Shown here: in pieces, positions 46,563 to 59,184 of the stretch
Position numbering within the stretch: the stretch's first letter is position 1
How the letters are laid out: every line of letters starts with the position of its first letter
Origin: Pegea sp. RAD2-039
Lineage: Eukaryota > Chordata > Thaliacea > Salpida > Salpidae
Direction of reading: 5' to 3'
DNA length: 64,000 nt
Assembly: GCA_034620365.1 (NCBI GenBank)
Contig: JAQGEQ010000326.1
Coordinates: 248,001 to 312,000 of the forward strand
Program-made: the position numbers and the translations under genes
The notes under the pieces: model-generated
What the model was told of the DNA's origin: nothing
Database searches by the model: none
The model's input: only the letters and a program-made list of their open reading frames with translations

Positions 46563-49500
46563 AATATTTTTAAACTAAAAAGTAACTTAACTATATAAAG
46601 ATCTTGGAGTTTAAAGGAAACAAAATAATGATTTTTTGTTTGGCTGGTTGTTGCAATTTATGCTTTAATTAACTATTTTAATGATTGCTCTATTATTGAA
46701 ATAGTGTGTAAATCTGCAATACATAATAGTGGTTTTAAATTTAATATTTTACTTTATATTAAAGTTGGTATTCTCATGTTGTTATTTTCGTGAATTATTT
46801 TTGTAAACTATTAAAAAATTTGTTTGTATTCCTTAATTTTCAAAGTTTGTATTTTAAGTATTTGTTAACATCTTCTATTATTTTTCAACAAGTTTTTGAA
46901 AGTAATTATATTTTCTTAGTTGATACAGGCAGTCGAAATTGTGGTTACTTTTTAGTTACCCTCTAAAGATTCGTTAAATCCTTATATGTTTGTAAAACTG
47001 ATTAATTTTGTGTTTTGTTTTTATTATGAAAGTAAAACGACAGTTTTTAGTAATTATTGCAATTTTTATGAGAACTAATGTTTGAAATCTTAAAATCTAT
47101 TTCCATTCTTGAAATGCTTGTTAGAGATAATAACAATAAACAATAAATCCTTTTCATACTATAAATTTATAAAATGAAGTTTTTTAACATTCCATATTAT
47201 CGACAATTACATCATCATAAATAAATCATCTTCTATAAAACTTGACTATTTCTTACCCAAATAGTTAGATCAAAATTAACAGATTGAGTTTTTTAAATAG
47301 TTTAAATTATTTTATAATTTTATAACTTCAGAAGTACGGCAGAAAAACTAATATTTGCTTATCGGTTACTACTCCATCATTTTTAAACTTTACGATTAAT
47401 ATTTTTGTAAGCAAGTTGCTAGAGTGTTTTAAGCTGTTCGGTTTACTACTTCTGCGTTAGATACATAACTGTAGATCCATTTCAGCTCTTGGTAATTCTA
47501 ATTATCGAACCAACCATTAAATTGCTAATTTAAATGGAACTCTAATTATCACAACAAACCAAAACACCTAACCAAACCATCGATGCAGTAACTGATTATA
47601 ACTATAAAGATATTATTCCTTAGTTGAAATAATCTTATGAAAAAGTCTTATGAAATAACATTTGTTTGAAATGAAGAATTTACCAATAAATCTTATTTAC
47701 TATAAATTATAAAAACATTTTATTTATTAATAGTTAAAGTTGCTTAAATACCAACAAAACAGCCAAAATGTCTTAAGACAGATACCTTCACAAAGAGTGA
47801 ATTTTAAACAATTGTTAATCTTGGTATAAAGTCTTACAATGTGACTTAGTATTTTTAAGTTATAAAAATTAAATAAAAATTTTTACCTCAAATTTGATAT
47901 ACTCTTTTAAATTTTATTATTTTATAGTTTTTTGAGATACACATCGCACTTTTTGTACGGTTGTTTTTTGTAATTTTTTTTTGTGAAGATTTATCAATTC
48001 TCAATTATTAGTTTAAAATCATTCATAAAACCATCAATGTAACAAATCAATATTTATCAGTACGTATGATGTATTGAAATTAGATTAAGAAAACTAGAAT
48101 ATAAGAATGAATACAAAAAAGGAAAATCATTCTATCTCATTTAGCAACTTAATCCGTTGTTCGAGATTTAAACATGAAAAACCATCAAAAGTCACAAACG
48201 CTCAAAAAGATCTACAGAAAAATAAAAAAATTCTGACATTAAAATGTACAAATCCTGTATTAATTTGTGAAGAAATATATGTGTGAAATAATAGGAACTA
48301 AAAATACAAACAAATCTGACGTTTAAGTAATGAAACAAAACGGTTCAAAAACATTCTAGCAATTTAAAGCAATTTCATCGATTAGATTAAAATGGACTGG
48401 TAACAAATTAGCATTTATTAGTTCTCCTGTTTCACGTATAAAGTTACAAAATAAGGAAAGCAATTCAAACTGTTTAAGCAACTCAATATGTTAATTCTTA
48501 AGATGTTTATTTCAAAAGACCAATCTGGTAAGTTATGGACTAGTATTAATGGAGATTATTCTATTTCATATAGTATTTTATTTATAATAATTTAGAATAT
48601 CAACCAATTTTTTTATATGGTTTGTTATATAAAATCTACATTAAATAAAACCGGAAATCTACAAGCAATTTCTAAAATGAAAAAAGTAATGTCAATAAAA
48701 AAAGTCCAGATTACTAAGAAACGAAAGTTGTAAAATCTAACTGTGACTAAAAGAAGTTTCGGAAAAACTGCATAAGTGGTAAGGTAAAAAACCAGCACAA
48801 AATGATTAGGCAAAGATCATATTATCTTAATTGATTTTTAGATAAATTTGTATATAAGCTTCCTTCAAGTTGGAAAGAATTACTTCAAAGTTCTCTTTAT
48901 CACAGTCGTTTTCAGTTATTTTGTTTTTAAATAAACTACAAAGTACAATAAATTGCTCTTACGACAACTATAGGCTACAAAATTATGTTATGAAATATTT
49001 TGATGTTCTTAAAAAGAAATATATATTTTTGTCAATTTTAGTTTGTTTTATCTAATAACTTAAACTGTATACATCAGTTTTAGTTTCACTAATAGGTAAA
49101 TGTAAAGCAGAGCAACTTTTTATATAAATGTGTTTGATACACTTAGCTAATAGCTTTCAATTTTGAGTTATATTTCATTTAAGTAAAATTATTTTTGCTA
49201 TTTGATAGAAAAAAAAGTTCTACTTTATTTGTTTTTGTACAAATAAAACGTGTTAAAAATACAACAAAATAATAAACATTTCAAAAAGAAGTTAGATGAG
49301 TCGCCTTTATCTCGTCGTTTGAAGTTTCTGACAAAAGTTAAATCAGAAACTGTGATCTGAGATTCACGGGTTGCTGAAAGTTTTCCTAATTGAAAGAGAA
49401 TATTTGAATAACAAACTCGTAGTAGAAAGTTAAAAAGAGATGAAAAACAATTGATAATAAAACTCAGTAACAACTTTTTCATTGATTTGTTTACTACAGA

Positions 49501-49834
49501 TATTTAAACCTTTTATCAGCAAATGAATGAAAGTAATATAAAAAAAGTTTCTAAAAAAAAGCTGAATATCATCGTAACAATATCCATTAATAAAATTTAT
49601 TTTAGATAATAAAATTAAAAATTAGCTTTTGTTCAAAATCAGCAGTGGTTTTTACAATCCTCTTAAGACTTAAAAAATATCGTGAATTATTATCAAAAAA
49701 ATGAAATAAAAAAGGCTTCTTAAAATTACTAACCATTATTAGCCAGCTTCAAAGGATATTTGTAATAAAACTTGAAGCAGTTTTCGAATTAGTAAAGCAA
49801 TATCATTGTTAGCAGATAAATTTTTCATTTATTT

Positions 49835-49998
49835 AAATGCGAAGGAGGGTGCTTAAAGAGAGCACATCTTGCTAACACACAAGCTCACGAGTTTTTTTGG
49901 TTTTTCTCAGGATTATATAAATATGTCTCCACCTGGGGTCGAACCCGGTACTTTCTAGCTAGAAGTTGGGTGTAAAACCGCCTCGCCACCAGGCAGGA
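49835..49998 (-). mobile_element. tRNA-derived SINE, inverted partner
   Basis: On the minus strand box A is TGGCGAGGCGG (49978-49988) and box B is GGTTCGACCCC (49935-49945), matching the consensus GGTTCGANNCC. The body and tail hairpin end near 49840. Partner of 28685-28862. Confidence 0.75.
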
Positions 49999-50099
49999 TC
50001 TTTTTTAAGTAAATAATTATTGTCAAGATGCCGAACTTTGCTAAAGGAGTCATCACTTAATTTAATTCTAAGAAAAGCTTAAATTTGTTTCAACATTTT

Positions 50100-50170
50100 T
50101 TTCTTTTCATTTATTACAAAAAATGCGAAGGAGGGTGCCTGAAGAGAGCACCTCTCGCTAACAAACATTT
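50100..50170 (-). repeat. SINE tail fragment, inverted partner
   Basis: Contains gaggtgctctcttcaggcac on the minus strand, with an AT-rich end. Partner of 28500-28580. Confidence 0.6.
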
Positions 50171-50479
50171 TCACAAATAACATATATTTAGTCAAAAAAA
50201 TAGAATGTAAAATATGTAACACATAGTATTTCGATAACACTTGATAGAAACATGACTTAGTTAAAGTACTTACAAACCTCAATCAACTAGTAATCAACTT
50301 TTCAGTTTACATTCATTTAGCTAAAAATATATGTTAACAGATTCCACCTTATGGTATTAACAAAATATAAACCATCTCTTGGTTTGAAGTAGATGATTAT
50401 TTAAAAACTTTTACTTTTTGTATTGCAAGAATATTTAAAATGATTTTTTAAAACATGTCATGTAATAAAATTATTAGTT

Positions 50480-50562
50480 AAAAGCTTAAGGCGAGGTCTA
50501 AAATACCTACCTTGCTTGATAACAGTAACCAAATTGTAATGGAACCAGAGAATAAAGTTATC
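50480..50562 (+). mobile_element. Small LINE fragment
   Basis: About 80 bp matching 8564-8650 of the LINE remnant (translates as KLKAR-K-IP-LLDNSNQIVMEPENK-like). Too short to classify alone. Confidence 0.65.
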
Positions 50563-50579
50563 CTTGATTGATTATCAAT

Positions 50580-51150
50580 GAGGTAAACTGAAATTGATTT
50601 TTCTGAAATGATAAAAAATTAAATTGTTTAAGCAAAGCACTGATTTAGTAACCATAAGGAATATGTTCCAAAGGTAGAATAATCTTATGAAATAACATTT
50701 GTTTTAGAATAAAGTATTTGAAACAAGAAAAACAAGTTAAATTCTTTCAATGGTCATACTAAGCACAAAAAATATTCTTAAATAGAACTGACTGTAAATA
50801 ATAAATAATAAAAACAAGTATGTAAAGTTGGTAACACCAACAAAAAAACCCAAAATGACTCCAGGATAACACCATTCGAAAAAGTAATTTATAAAAAGTC
50901 TTTCATCGTAGTATCAAGTTTTCAATTTGAGTTTGCATATTTAGGTTTAAATCATTTAAACAAAAATATTTACTTCAAATTTGAATTACTAATTTAAGTT
51001 TTGATATTCCATAAATATTTCATAGAGTATTTTTCGAATTGCACTTCCAGAACTTTTTAGATTTGAAATTGATTTATTTATCTTGTTTAAAAAAATTTAT
51101 TTGAATACTGATTTGAAAACACATTAAAAAAATGTAAAAAAAAACTTGTG
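50580..51150. repeat. Repeat family D, 5' fragment
   Basis: Matches 6350-6760, 8940-9300 and 18950-19280. Non-coding. Confidence 0.6.
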
Positions 51151-51565
51151 CTTATCAAATCTCTTGGTTCTACTTAAATGTAATCGACCAAGCTATTTTT
51201 GTAAAGTTTTCTTAGTTTAGTTAAAAAGTTGATAAGTATTCAAACTTATTAAGGAATTTTATTAACAAACTATTAGAAATACATTTCTTCACTTTAGCAG
51301 TAGAAGATTATGGACTACATGTGGTCTGTTTAAATCTTAAATTTAAATCTAAACATTAAAACATTTTTAACGAATTTTTAACCAAAGAATAAAAACCACC
51401 ATCAGTTTGCATAGCATTTATTTAGTAAATAAAATTTACGTAGATAAGCGAAAAATAAGCGAGTTTACAATAACGCAACAAAATAGATAGTTTCAAACTT
51501 TAAAATTTGAGAATGAAAACCAAATAATCATAAAAACTATCATATTACGGGTTTTCCAAAGGATC
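51151..51565. other. 3' flank of gene 8
   Basis: No gene. The last 25 bases before the pseudogene (attacgggttttccaaa) match the 3' side of the three truncated ZNF pseudogenes, tying those to a gene 8-like parent. Confidence 0.6.
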
Positions 51566-52379
51566 TTACATTTGCAGATTAACAGATTCTTTCTCACATT
51601 TGCAGAATCTTTCATGGCGTCAAAAGATTGGAAATTTCACTAAAAACTTTTCCACAAAAATTACATTTATATGACTACTCATAAACATGATTTTCTGCAT
51701 GAGTTAAAAAGTAGGATTTTTCATTAAATTTTTTTCCACAAACAAAACATTCATATGACTTTTCAGCTGTATGAGTTTTTTCAAGAGTTGAAAGAGTAGA
51801 TTTTTGACTAAATTGTTTTCCACAAACAATACCAGCAAATTGCTTCTCACCACTATGAGTTTTTTCAAGAGTTGAAAGACTAGATTTTTGACTAAATTGT
51901 TTCTCACAAATAGTACAATCATATGACTTCTTATCGGTATGAATTTCTTGATGAGTTAAAAGAATTGATTTTTTACTAAAACGTTTTCAACAGTCAAGAC
52001 ATTTATATGGCTTCACACCAGTATGAGTTCTTTTGTGAATGACAAGCTTAGATTTGGATGTAAAATGTTTGTTACAAACCAAGCATTCATTCTTGCTGTT
52101 GAAAGAAGATTTATTGTTATTTACAAGTCTGCTTTCTTTTTCTTGGTCTGCTTTTGCAGCCTTACTAACTTCTTCATATGAGTAACTTGTACTTGGTGTA
52201 TCTCCTTTTAAACTATTTAAACTAGTTTGATCAACGTGATTCTTATGCTTGCTATAAGCTCTACTAGAAGGGTTTCGCAAATTAGTCTCTTCTGTATTTT
52301 TCTTTGTAAAACTGTTCTTACTATCATCCAATGAAAGTTTTCTTTTTCGATTTAGTTTTTTGTCGTTCAGCAAATTCAT
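51566..52379 (-). pseudogene. C2H2 zinc-finger gene 8, A-type, decayed
   Basis: The first 130 codons are open: [20 protein letters not shown], Cys99, one good finger, then KCLDC-stop. The TGA at 51987-51989 occupies a non-ligand position of finger 2. Beyond it the same frame continues through about four more finger-like units with degraded chemistry: two units read STLEKTH with Leu in place of the first His, one has a Cys changed to Gly, linkers are SGEKQ or TAEKS, and further stops follow. The finger sequences (SQKSSLSTL, NEKSYFLTH) differ from the homogenised types in the cluster, so this is an older lineage that escaped homogenisation. Confidence 0.85.
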
Positions 52380-52394
52380 TGTTTACTTAATAAT

Positions 52395-52396
52395 CT
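52395..52396 (-). promoter_or_regulatory. Splice-acceptor AG before gene 8 ATG
   Basis: Same 15-nt AG-to-ATG spacing and sequence as genes 1 and 2. Confidence 0.5.
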
Positions 52397-52959
52397 GAAT
52401 TTAAAAATTAAATTTTCATTCATTTAAAAACGTCTATTGTTGTTATTAAAACGTTTATTACAAATTTAGAAAAATACTAATGAAACAATACATAGTTAAT
52501 TTAAACATTTTCATACAAAGTTATATTCCTTATTAATTTATTTCATGTGATAAAGTTTGTATACAAATTTTAGCAGTAAACCATTCACGTTTAAACAAAA
52601 GTTTTCTAGAAGGCTAAAAAAGAACTCTATCATGTTTCACATACATAATAGTATTTAGAATGAACTTTGTAAAAACAAAATGTTCTTAGCCTTTCAAACT
52701 TTTAAAACTTTAAAATAGTAAAGAAAAGCAATTTTTCATAAAATTAAGCAAGCTAAAAAATATTACATGAAATCGAAAACAATTCAGGATCATGTAACAC
52801 CAATTGTAATATTTTATCCACATTAAGCCTACAATCAACTAGAAGATGCAAAAGATAATAAAACACTCCCTTTGAGCAATTTATACAACACAGTTGACGT
52901 TACCAAGCATATTCTGTTTAAGTATATTTAACAAGATATATATATATGATTAATTCATA

Positions 52960-53290
52960 AAAGTGATTTATTGATCTTCAAAAAAGTTTGTAGAAATCAT
53001 AATTTTGAAAGCAATGTTAGAAACATAAAAATATTTGCACGTAAATTATGATGACAGAATCAAAGTTCTAGAAGTTTCTGCAGTTAGGATTTTGTAACTT
53101 GTCGATTATTATTTTGATGATTTTACTGTTTTGCTATTAATATTTGTTGTGCATTAAAATTTTTCAGCAATATTGAGTAACTACAAATCTAAACTTATTA
53201 AGAGAATTTGTTAAAGCAGCTTGCATTCCTTTTTTGTTTCTTTTAAAGCAACATAAAAGTATTAATTTTCTAGAAGTTTCTTTTAAATAT
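52960..53290 (-). promoter_or_regulatory. Conserved block with two perfect heat-shock elements (gene 8)
   Basis: TTCTAGAAGTTTC at 53066-53078 and 53268-53280. Confidence 0.45.
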
Positions 53291-56200
53291 TAATAATTTT
53301 AATATTAATAATGTAAAACACATATAATATTAAGCTAAAAACTCTATCTTAAAAAGTTTAATTCAGATTTAGTTTAAAAAGAAAAAAAAACTTTCAAAAA
53401 AACGATATTTGTACAGTTCAATTTTTTGAATAAGGTCTATAATTTTTACTAGAAAGCTCTTAATAAGGTTTTTTAAAACCATTTAACTTTGTGATAAAAG
53501 AAATATTTTATATTATTTCTTTATGATTTGTTTACACTTCTTTTATATGTTTAAATACAAACTATTTTAAATGAGAATGTTTTAGGTATTTATCACTTAA
53601 TTAACTATATTAGTAATTTATAACGAGGCTTATAATTTAAAAGAAACTAATGTATAAATAGATGTTTCTTACTAATGGATCACTATTTAAAGATTAGTAG
53701 TTATAGTATTACTAATTATAATATTAATATATAATTATTAATTGTATTATAGTATTTTTATTATGATATCTAAGATTTTTTGTTGTTAATAGTATCTCTT
53801 AGTAGGATTTCATTAGCAGATTAATATAGAGATTAGCAACTACTTTTGAGTGTAGTTGCTAGAAACTAAAGATTTGATCTTAAACTATATATTTTTCAAT
53901 TTAATGGTTTCTTTATATCATTTCATATTAAAAATAAATGCATCTTAATAATACATTTTATCAACAATTCAATCATCATAATTACTCTCATCTGCTACAG
54001 TACTGAGTCATTTATTACCCAAATGTTTACATCAAACTTACAATTATAGGTTGATAAAAAATTAAGTGACTTTTTAATCTTTTTTAAATTTGGAAAAACA
54101 TCAGATGAACCATATTTTGCTGGTTGTTTAGCAGTTAGTTTATTTTAAACGTTTTTATTAAATAAGATCTTTACGACCTATTTGATTTTATTATTTATAC
54201 GTCAGATCTGTTGCTAATCAACAAAACACAATAGTCTAACAATTTGTTTCGCTGTAGTTAATCTTCCCCCCATTGTCTTACTTCTATAATATTTAAAAGA
54301 ATTCATCTTTAAATGCCTTTTATGGCTATATCGATTCTCTTAATATAAACGAAGCCAACTCTGAAAACAATAAAAGTATATAATTCTCATATCCTCGTCC
54401 AACTGCAAAAATATACGTAGTTAACAGTTATCTTTTTAGTTTTTCAATGACAATTGCTTCCGAATTCTTACTAATTCAATAATTTTGTTGATTTTAGAGT
54501 TAAAACATAGTTTCAGTAATCAGCAGTTACAAGATCGATTAAAAACGAATATACTCTAGAAGATATTCTTCTAGATATCGTTATATGAATATCTAGATAT
54601 TCTAAATATATTTTAAAAGAAAAAAGTTTTTCAGCAGAACTTTTGTGTAATATATTAAATTTGATGAAAAATAAATCAACTGGAGATTAATTAACTTAGA
54701 TTAACAAAGTCAGTGAAATGTAACATTTGCAACTTAATTTGAATCCAAATTGCTGATAAATTATTACTATATAACTTGATTTAATGAATTAATAATAAAT
54801 AAATATAAGAAAATCTCTTTGATTGGAAAAACTCAGGATAGTGAAACAAAAATAATAAACTGGGTTAATGAATTAAAAATTTTTGATTTTTTGTCACTGC
54901 ATCGTGTTGCTATATGAAAGCAAAAGAACTTTTTCGTCATCTGCTTTCTTCCATCAACTGATACAACCTTTAAGACTTTCTCAACAAAATAAGCTTTTTT
55001 AATTGGTGATCAGAATTTTAATAGTTTTTGCAATATTACTTTAAATAAATTGTTAAACTTTGTTGTGCTCACATAATATACAATCATTATCAGTTCAAAA
55101 GATGTTGACTTCGTAGTTTGTACAAAATTATTTTAATTTAACGATTATTCTTTGGATTTGAATAAAATCAATTTTTTCATTGAACAATTTTTCGATTGAA
55201 ATCAGTATGAGTAATTTCAAATATTTTTATTAAATAATTAATTTGCCTTCATCGTTTTAAACAACGATTTTTTTTTATTAATAACTTCTTATAAAATTTT
55301 TCATTAAATCTGTTTTGATGGATGAAACTCATGAAACAAATTTAAAAAAACCTTTAAGAGATTGAACAGTTAAGATTCGTTGAAAATAATTCAACTTCAA
55401 AATATAAAACAATTTTCAGATTTAAGAAAAAATACTTTTCAGAAACATTGTTTAATAACTTGTATGGTTTTCATAAACTTGCTTCAATTTAGTGTTTGTT
55501 GGTTCAATTTTAAAATAAAAAATTTTTTCTTACGAAGAATATTATTATACTTAACTCAAATTCATTTTTTCCCAATTAAAGAAAAGAAACCACCGTTTAG
55601 AACAAGAAAATATGATTTATCTTATCTATTAAATACGTTGTGTTATTGAATGTATTTTCAAATGTTGGTATTAATGACATGAGTTGAAAATAATATTTTG
55701 CAGAAAGTCAAATCTATTTAAAGTTCATCGACAGATTGTCGATTCCAAAATGTTGAAGGAAAAAAGCTTGCTTAGCTGTGCAATAACTTGATAACTATTT
55801 CTCTGCTTTAAGAATTTCATTCGATCTAGTATTTGTCTGGAGGAAAGTATTTTTGTAAACTTTTATTTTTCTCTAAAAGTTTCATTTATTAAAAATTTTG
55901 AGACAAACTTTATTTCTTTGACATTAGTCTTATAGAAGATTATAACTTACTGATAGTTGCATAAAACTTTTGTTGTAAGTTCAATGTCTGTGAGCTAGAT
56001 TATTTATCTAACAGATCTAAGAATACAAAAATTATAATTTTACAAAATATGAAATAAAACTATTATGGAGTCACCTTTTTTATTTCTTTAAACCTTACAC
56101 TTAGTTAAAAAACTAATCTGAAACTAATTTCTAGGTTTTTTTAGGGTTTTTCAATTCAGTGAAACAATCTGTTAGCTAATTTTGATCAACTTAAATTGTG

Positions 56201-57743
56201 TATCAGAATTAAAATAACTAAGCAGTGCAAATATCAAAGATACTGATGTTGTAATATCTAATATAGAACTTTTACTTCTGCAAAAATCTTAGATACAGAA
56301 CTCAACTTAATACTTTCTTTTTTAACTTAGTGAATTACTGAGTTGGAAAAACTATACAAGAACATAGCCTGAAGCAATAGAAAGTTTTTAAAGTTATTTA
56401 TCATCAGCGACGTCTAGCGTCAACTTTTTCGACTAAAACAATTTAAAATAAAAAATCGTTAAATAAATTGTTTTAATTATATAGAAAAGTGGTTTTAGTT
56501 GCACAAAATAAAAAATTTTAGATTTGAATTAGTTTTTAAAAATTAAACTAAGTTCTTATAACATATATAATAATGATAGAACATACAAGAAGAAAGAATA
56601 AATACAAGAAGAATACTAATAAGAATAATATTTAGAAGAAAAATAAGGATAGAAACAAGAAGACCACTTACTTATGATAAGATATACCAACAATTTAAAA
56701 AATTTAAATTATGATAAGATTTGTAGGAAAATAAAATCAAATACTTATTAATATTAAAGACTGGAAAATATAAATCAAAATTATTCTTCTCTTTTTATAC
56801 ATTGTAGGTATTTGTAAGTTTTTATCAAACCTAGCATTAAAATTAATAAGCTTAATAAAACATTTAAAATAATTTTAGCAAAATCTTAACATCAAATATA
56901 TTGACTAAATTCTCAAATAATTTTATAAATAGAAATCAGTGAACCAGAACCTTTGCAGTCTGTGGCGACGATTTGTTTGATAAAGTAAAATACTGAAAAG
57001 AAAGATTAATATTTTGATATAACAGCTAAATAAAGAGATAAGATAATTCAAATAAAATTATCATTAATAACCAAAATATTAACAAACTAAAATGATACTT
57101 TCTTCAAGGGTATTAATCGAAATTAAAAGAATATGAAATTTATTGGCTGGTTAATAAATTTATACATGTCTACAAGTTGTCTATTTCAAAATCCTGCTCG
57201 TTTTCAAGACCTAATACGTCTACTGTTCCATAATAATTCTTTTACTATCATCTCTTTCGATTTAATAATTGTCAAAACAAAAGTTAATTTTAATAATTAC
57301 TTTCTCTTTTATAACTTTGATTTATTTAGAACTCTTACAAAATGTTTTCCTTTGAGAACAATTTTAAATTACTTTTTTTACTTAATTAAATTAATTTTCT
57401 ACAAAAAGTTTATCGAAGAGTAGAAAGAAAAAAACTTTTATAAAACAACTAAGTGAAATAATAAATTTATTACAAATATACTAATGGTAGTCTACCAATA
57501 TTACGATTATTATATTCAAATTTAAAAGTTTTATTAACAACAAGAGTTGAAAATAATATATTTTCAGAAATTCAATTTTTTATAAAGTTTATCGACAGAT
57601 TGTCGATTTCAAAATATTGCTAGTGTGGTGGACAACTAGCTGAGCAATTTGTTGAACTAAAAAATAGTTCTTTGTTTTATTAATTTCTTTCGATCTAGTA
57701 TTTGTCAGGAGGAAAGTACTTTTTCAAACTTTTCTTTTTCTCT

Positions 57744-59184
57744 TTATATTTATATATATATTATATATTGATTTATAATAATAAAAAGATGTATTGTACT
57801 AAAATATTGAGAACAAACAGTAAAAGCATCAAAATGTTAATCAGCAAACAACAAAATCATAATAGCAAAAGCTTCTATAACTTTGATATTATCATCAGAA
57901 TTTGCGTGCAAAGATGGTTTTGTTTCTAACATTGCTTTCAAAATTATAATTTCTCTCAACTGTTTTGAAGATTAATAAATCACTTTTATAAATCAAACAT
58001 ATATATATATTCTTAAGAAGACTTTGACCAAAAGTTATTATGTTTGGTAACGTCATTTGTGTTATATATATTATCATAACTTATTTTAAATTATAAGGTT
58101 TTGTTGCTCTCTTTTGTCTCTTATAGTTACTTGTAAACTTAATGCCAATAGAGAAAAATGATTGGTGTTAGATGATCATGAATGATTTTTGATGTTTTGT
58201 AAACTTATGTAGCTTGCTTAATTTTATAAGACAATTGTTAGTATTGAATTTTGGGAAGTATTTGCATGTATAGCGTTTAAACATGAACTTTTTTAAAATA
58301 AAAATTTTTAGTAAATGTTTATAACAGTCAAAATATTAGACTTAAAGTCAATCTTTGTTCGTTTATATTGGCTTGTAAGTTATAAATTCTATATAGATTT
58401 CCATGATATTTAAATATGTATTTTTTGAGGTTGAGCTTATCGTTTCTAAATTAAATCTAATATATATTCAATAAGTCAATATTAAGTCTTGACTTTTGAT
58501 TAGAATATTCTCTAACTATAACTAAAATATAATTTATATATAAACATAACTAAGTATATATGTAATTAAAAATAACTAGAAATAGTTTGATATATTTTTT
58601 GATTAATCGTTGCTCACTATTAATGTAACATCATACAGGTGAATTCTATTGAGGACTTTACACTTGAATATGAGATAAATAACTGCAGATTAAAATCTGT
58701 AAAATTAAGGTTTAACTTCTTGTTGATCTATTTTAAACACTGTTAAATCTTATAACTATTAAATACTTTTTATTTTTTAGTTTCTGAACTCATGTTATCA
58801 TTTTCACAAGCAAACGTGTTTTGCCCTCGAAAATGCTACATGTAAAACAATAATGCCTTTTCTATAGAAGAATTTATTTCTATTTCTTTAATATAGAATT
58901 GGAAATTTTGTTGTCTAAATATTAAACTATCACCAACAATTTGTGAAAATACTCGGAAAAGTTTACAAAAAATTTTTCTTCAAATTCGGTTTAAACAAAA
59001 ATATGTATAAAGAACATCATAAGTTTGTGGTTAAGACTTTTACAAAACTTGATCTAAACTTGATTGTTATAATTAGTAAAGTAACTTTGTTCATATAAAA
59101 ATAATATATCACTTAAAAGTAAAACTATTTTATGCACATTTGAAAATTAAGAAAGTTCTTTTTCTTCAGCCTATTAACTTGAAA
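57744..59184. repeat. 5' flank of gene 9
   Basis: From 57785 it is a near-identical direct copy of 43730-45128. The first 40 bp are AT-rich junction sequence. The proximal heat-shock element is degenerate (cttctataac). Confidence 0.85.
59168..59169 (+). promoter_or_regulatory. Splice-acceptor AG before gene 9 ATG
   Basis: gttctttttcttcag, then 15 nt, then ATG at 59185. Confidence 0.6.

Larger units (their letters stand above)
46512..50290. repeat. Duplicon III, right arm (inverted)
   Basis: Reverse complement of about 28390-32159. The part 46512-48560 is also directly repeated at 60232-62320. It contains repeat family C (47630-48850), the exon-like island (49289-49373), the SINE and its tail fragment. 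No gene is supported; ORFs at 48870-49055 and 49225-49482 are weak and are disrupted or neutrally diverged in the partner. Confidence 0.85.
52380..57743. repeat. Duplicon I, copy 2
   Basis: Near-identical direct copy of 11882-17224. It ends abruptly at about 57743 in AT-rich sequence. No supported gene; the ORFs at 55380-55649 and 57133-57423 are discussed under rejected items. Confidence 0.9.

Noticed and set aside
48870..49055. 61-aa ORF similar to 29635-29841
   Set aside because: The differences between the inverted copies over the shared part change amino acids, and the N-terminal parts do not match.
49225..49482. 85-aa minus-strand ORF
   Set aside because: The partner at about 29200-29460 has an in-frame stop. 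Only the short island at 49289-49373 deserves attention.
55380..55649. 89-aa ORF in duplicon I copy 2
   Set aside because: Copy 1 (about 14880-15130) has T-run length differences that break the frame, so the ORF is not maintained.
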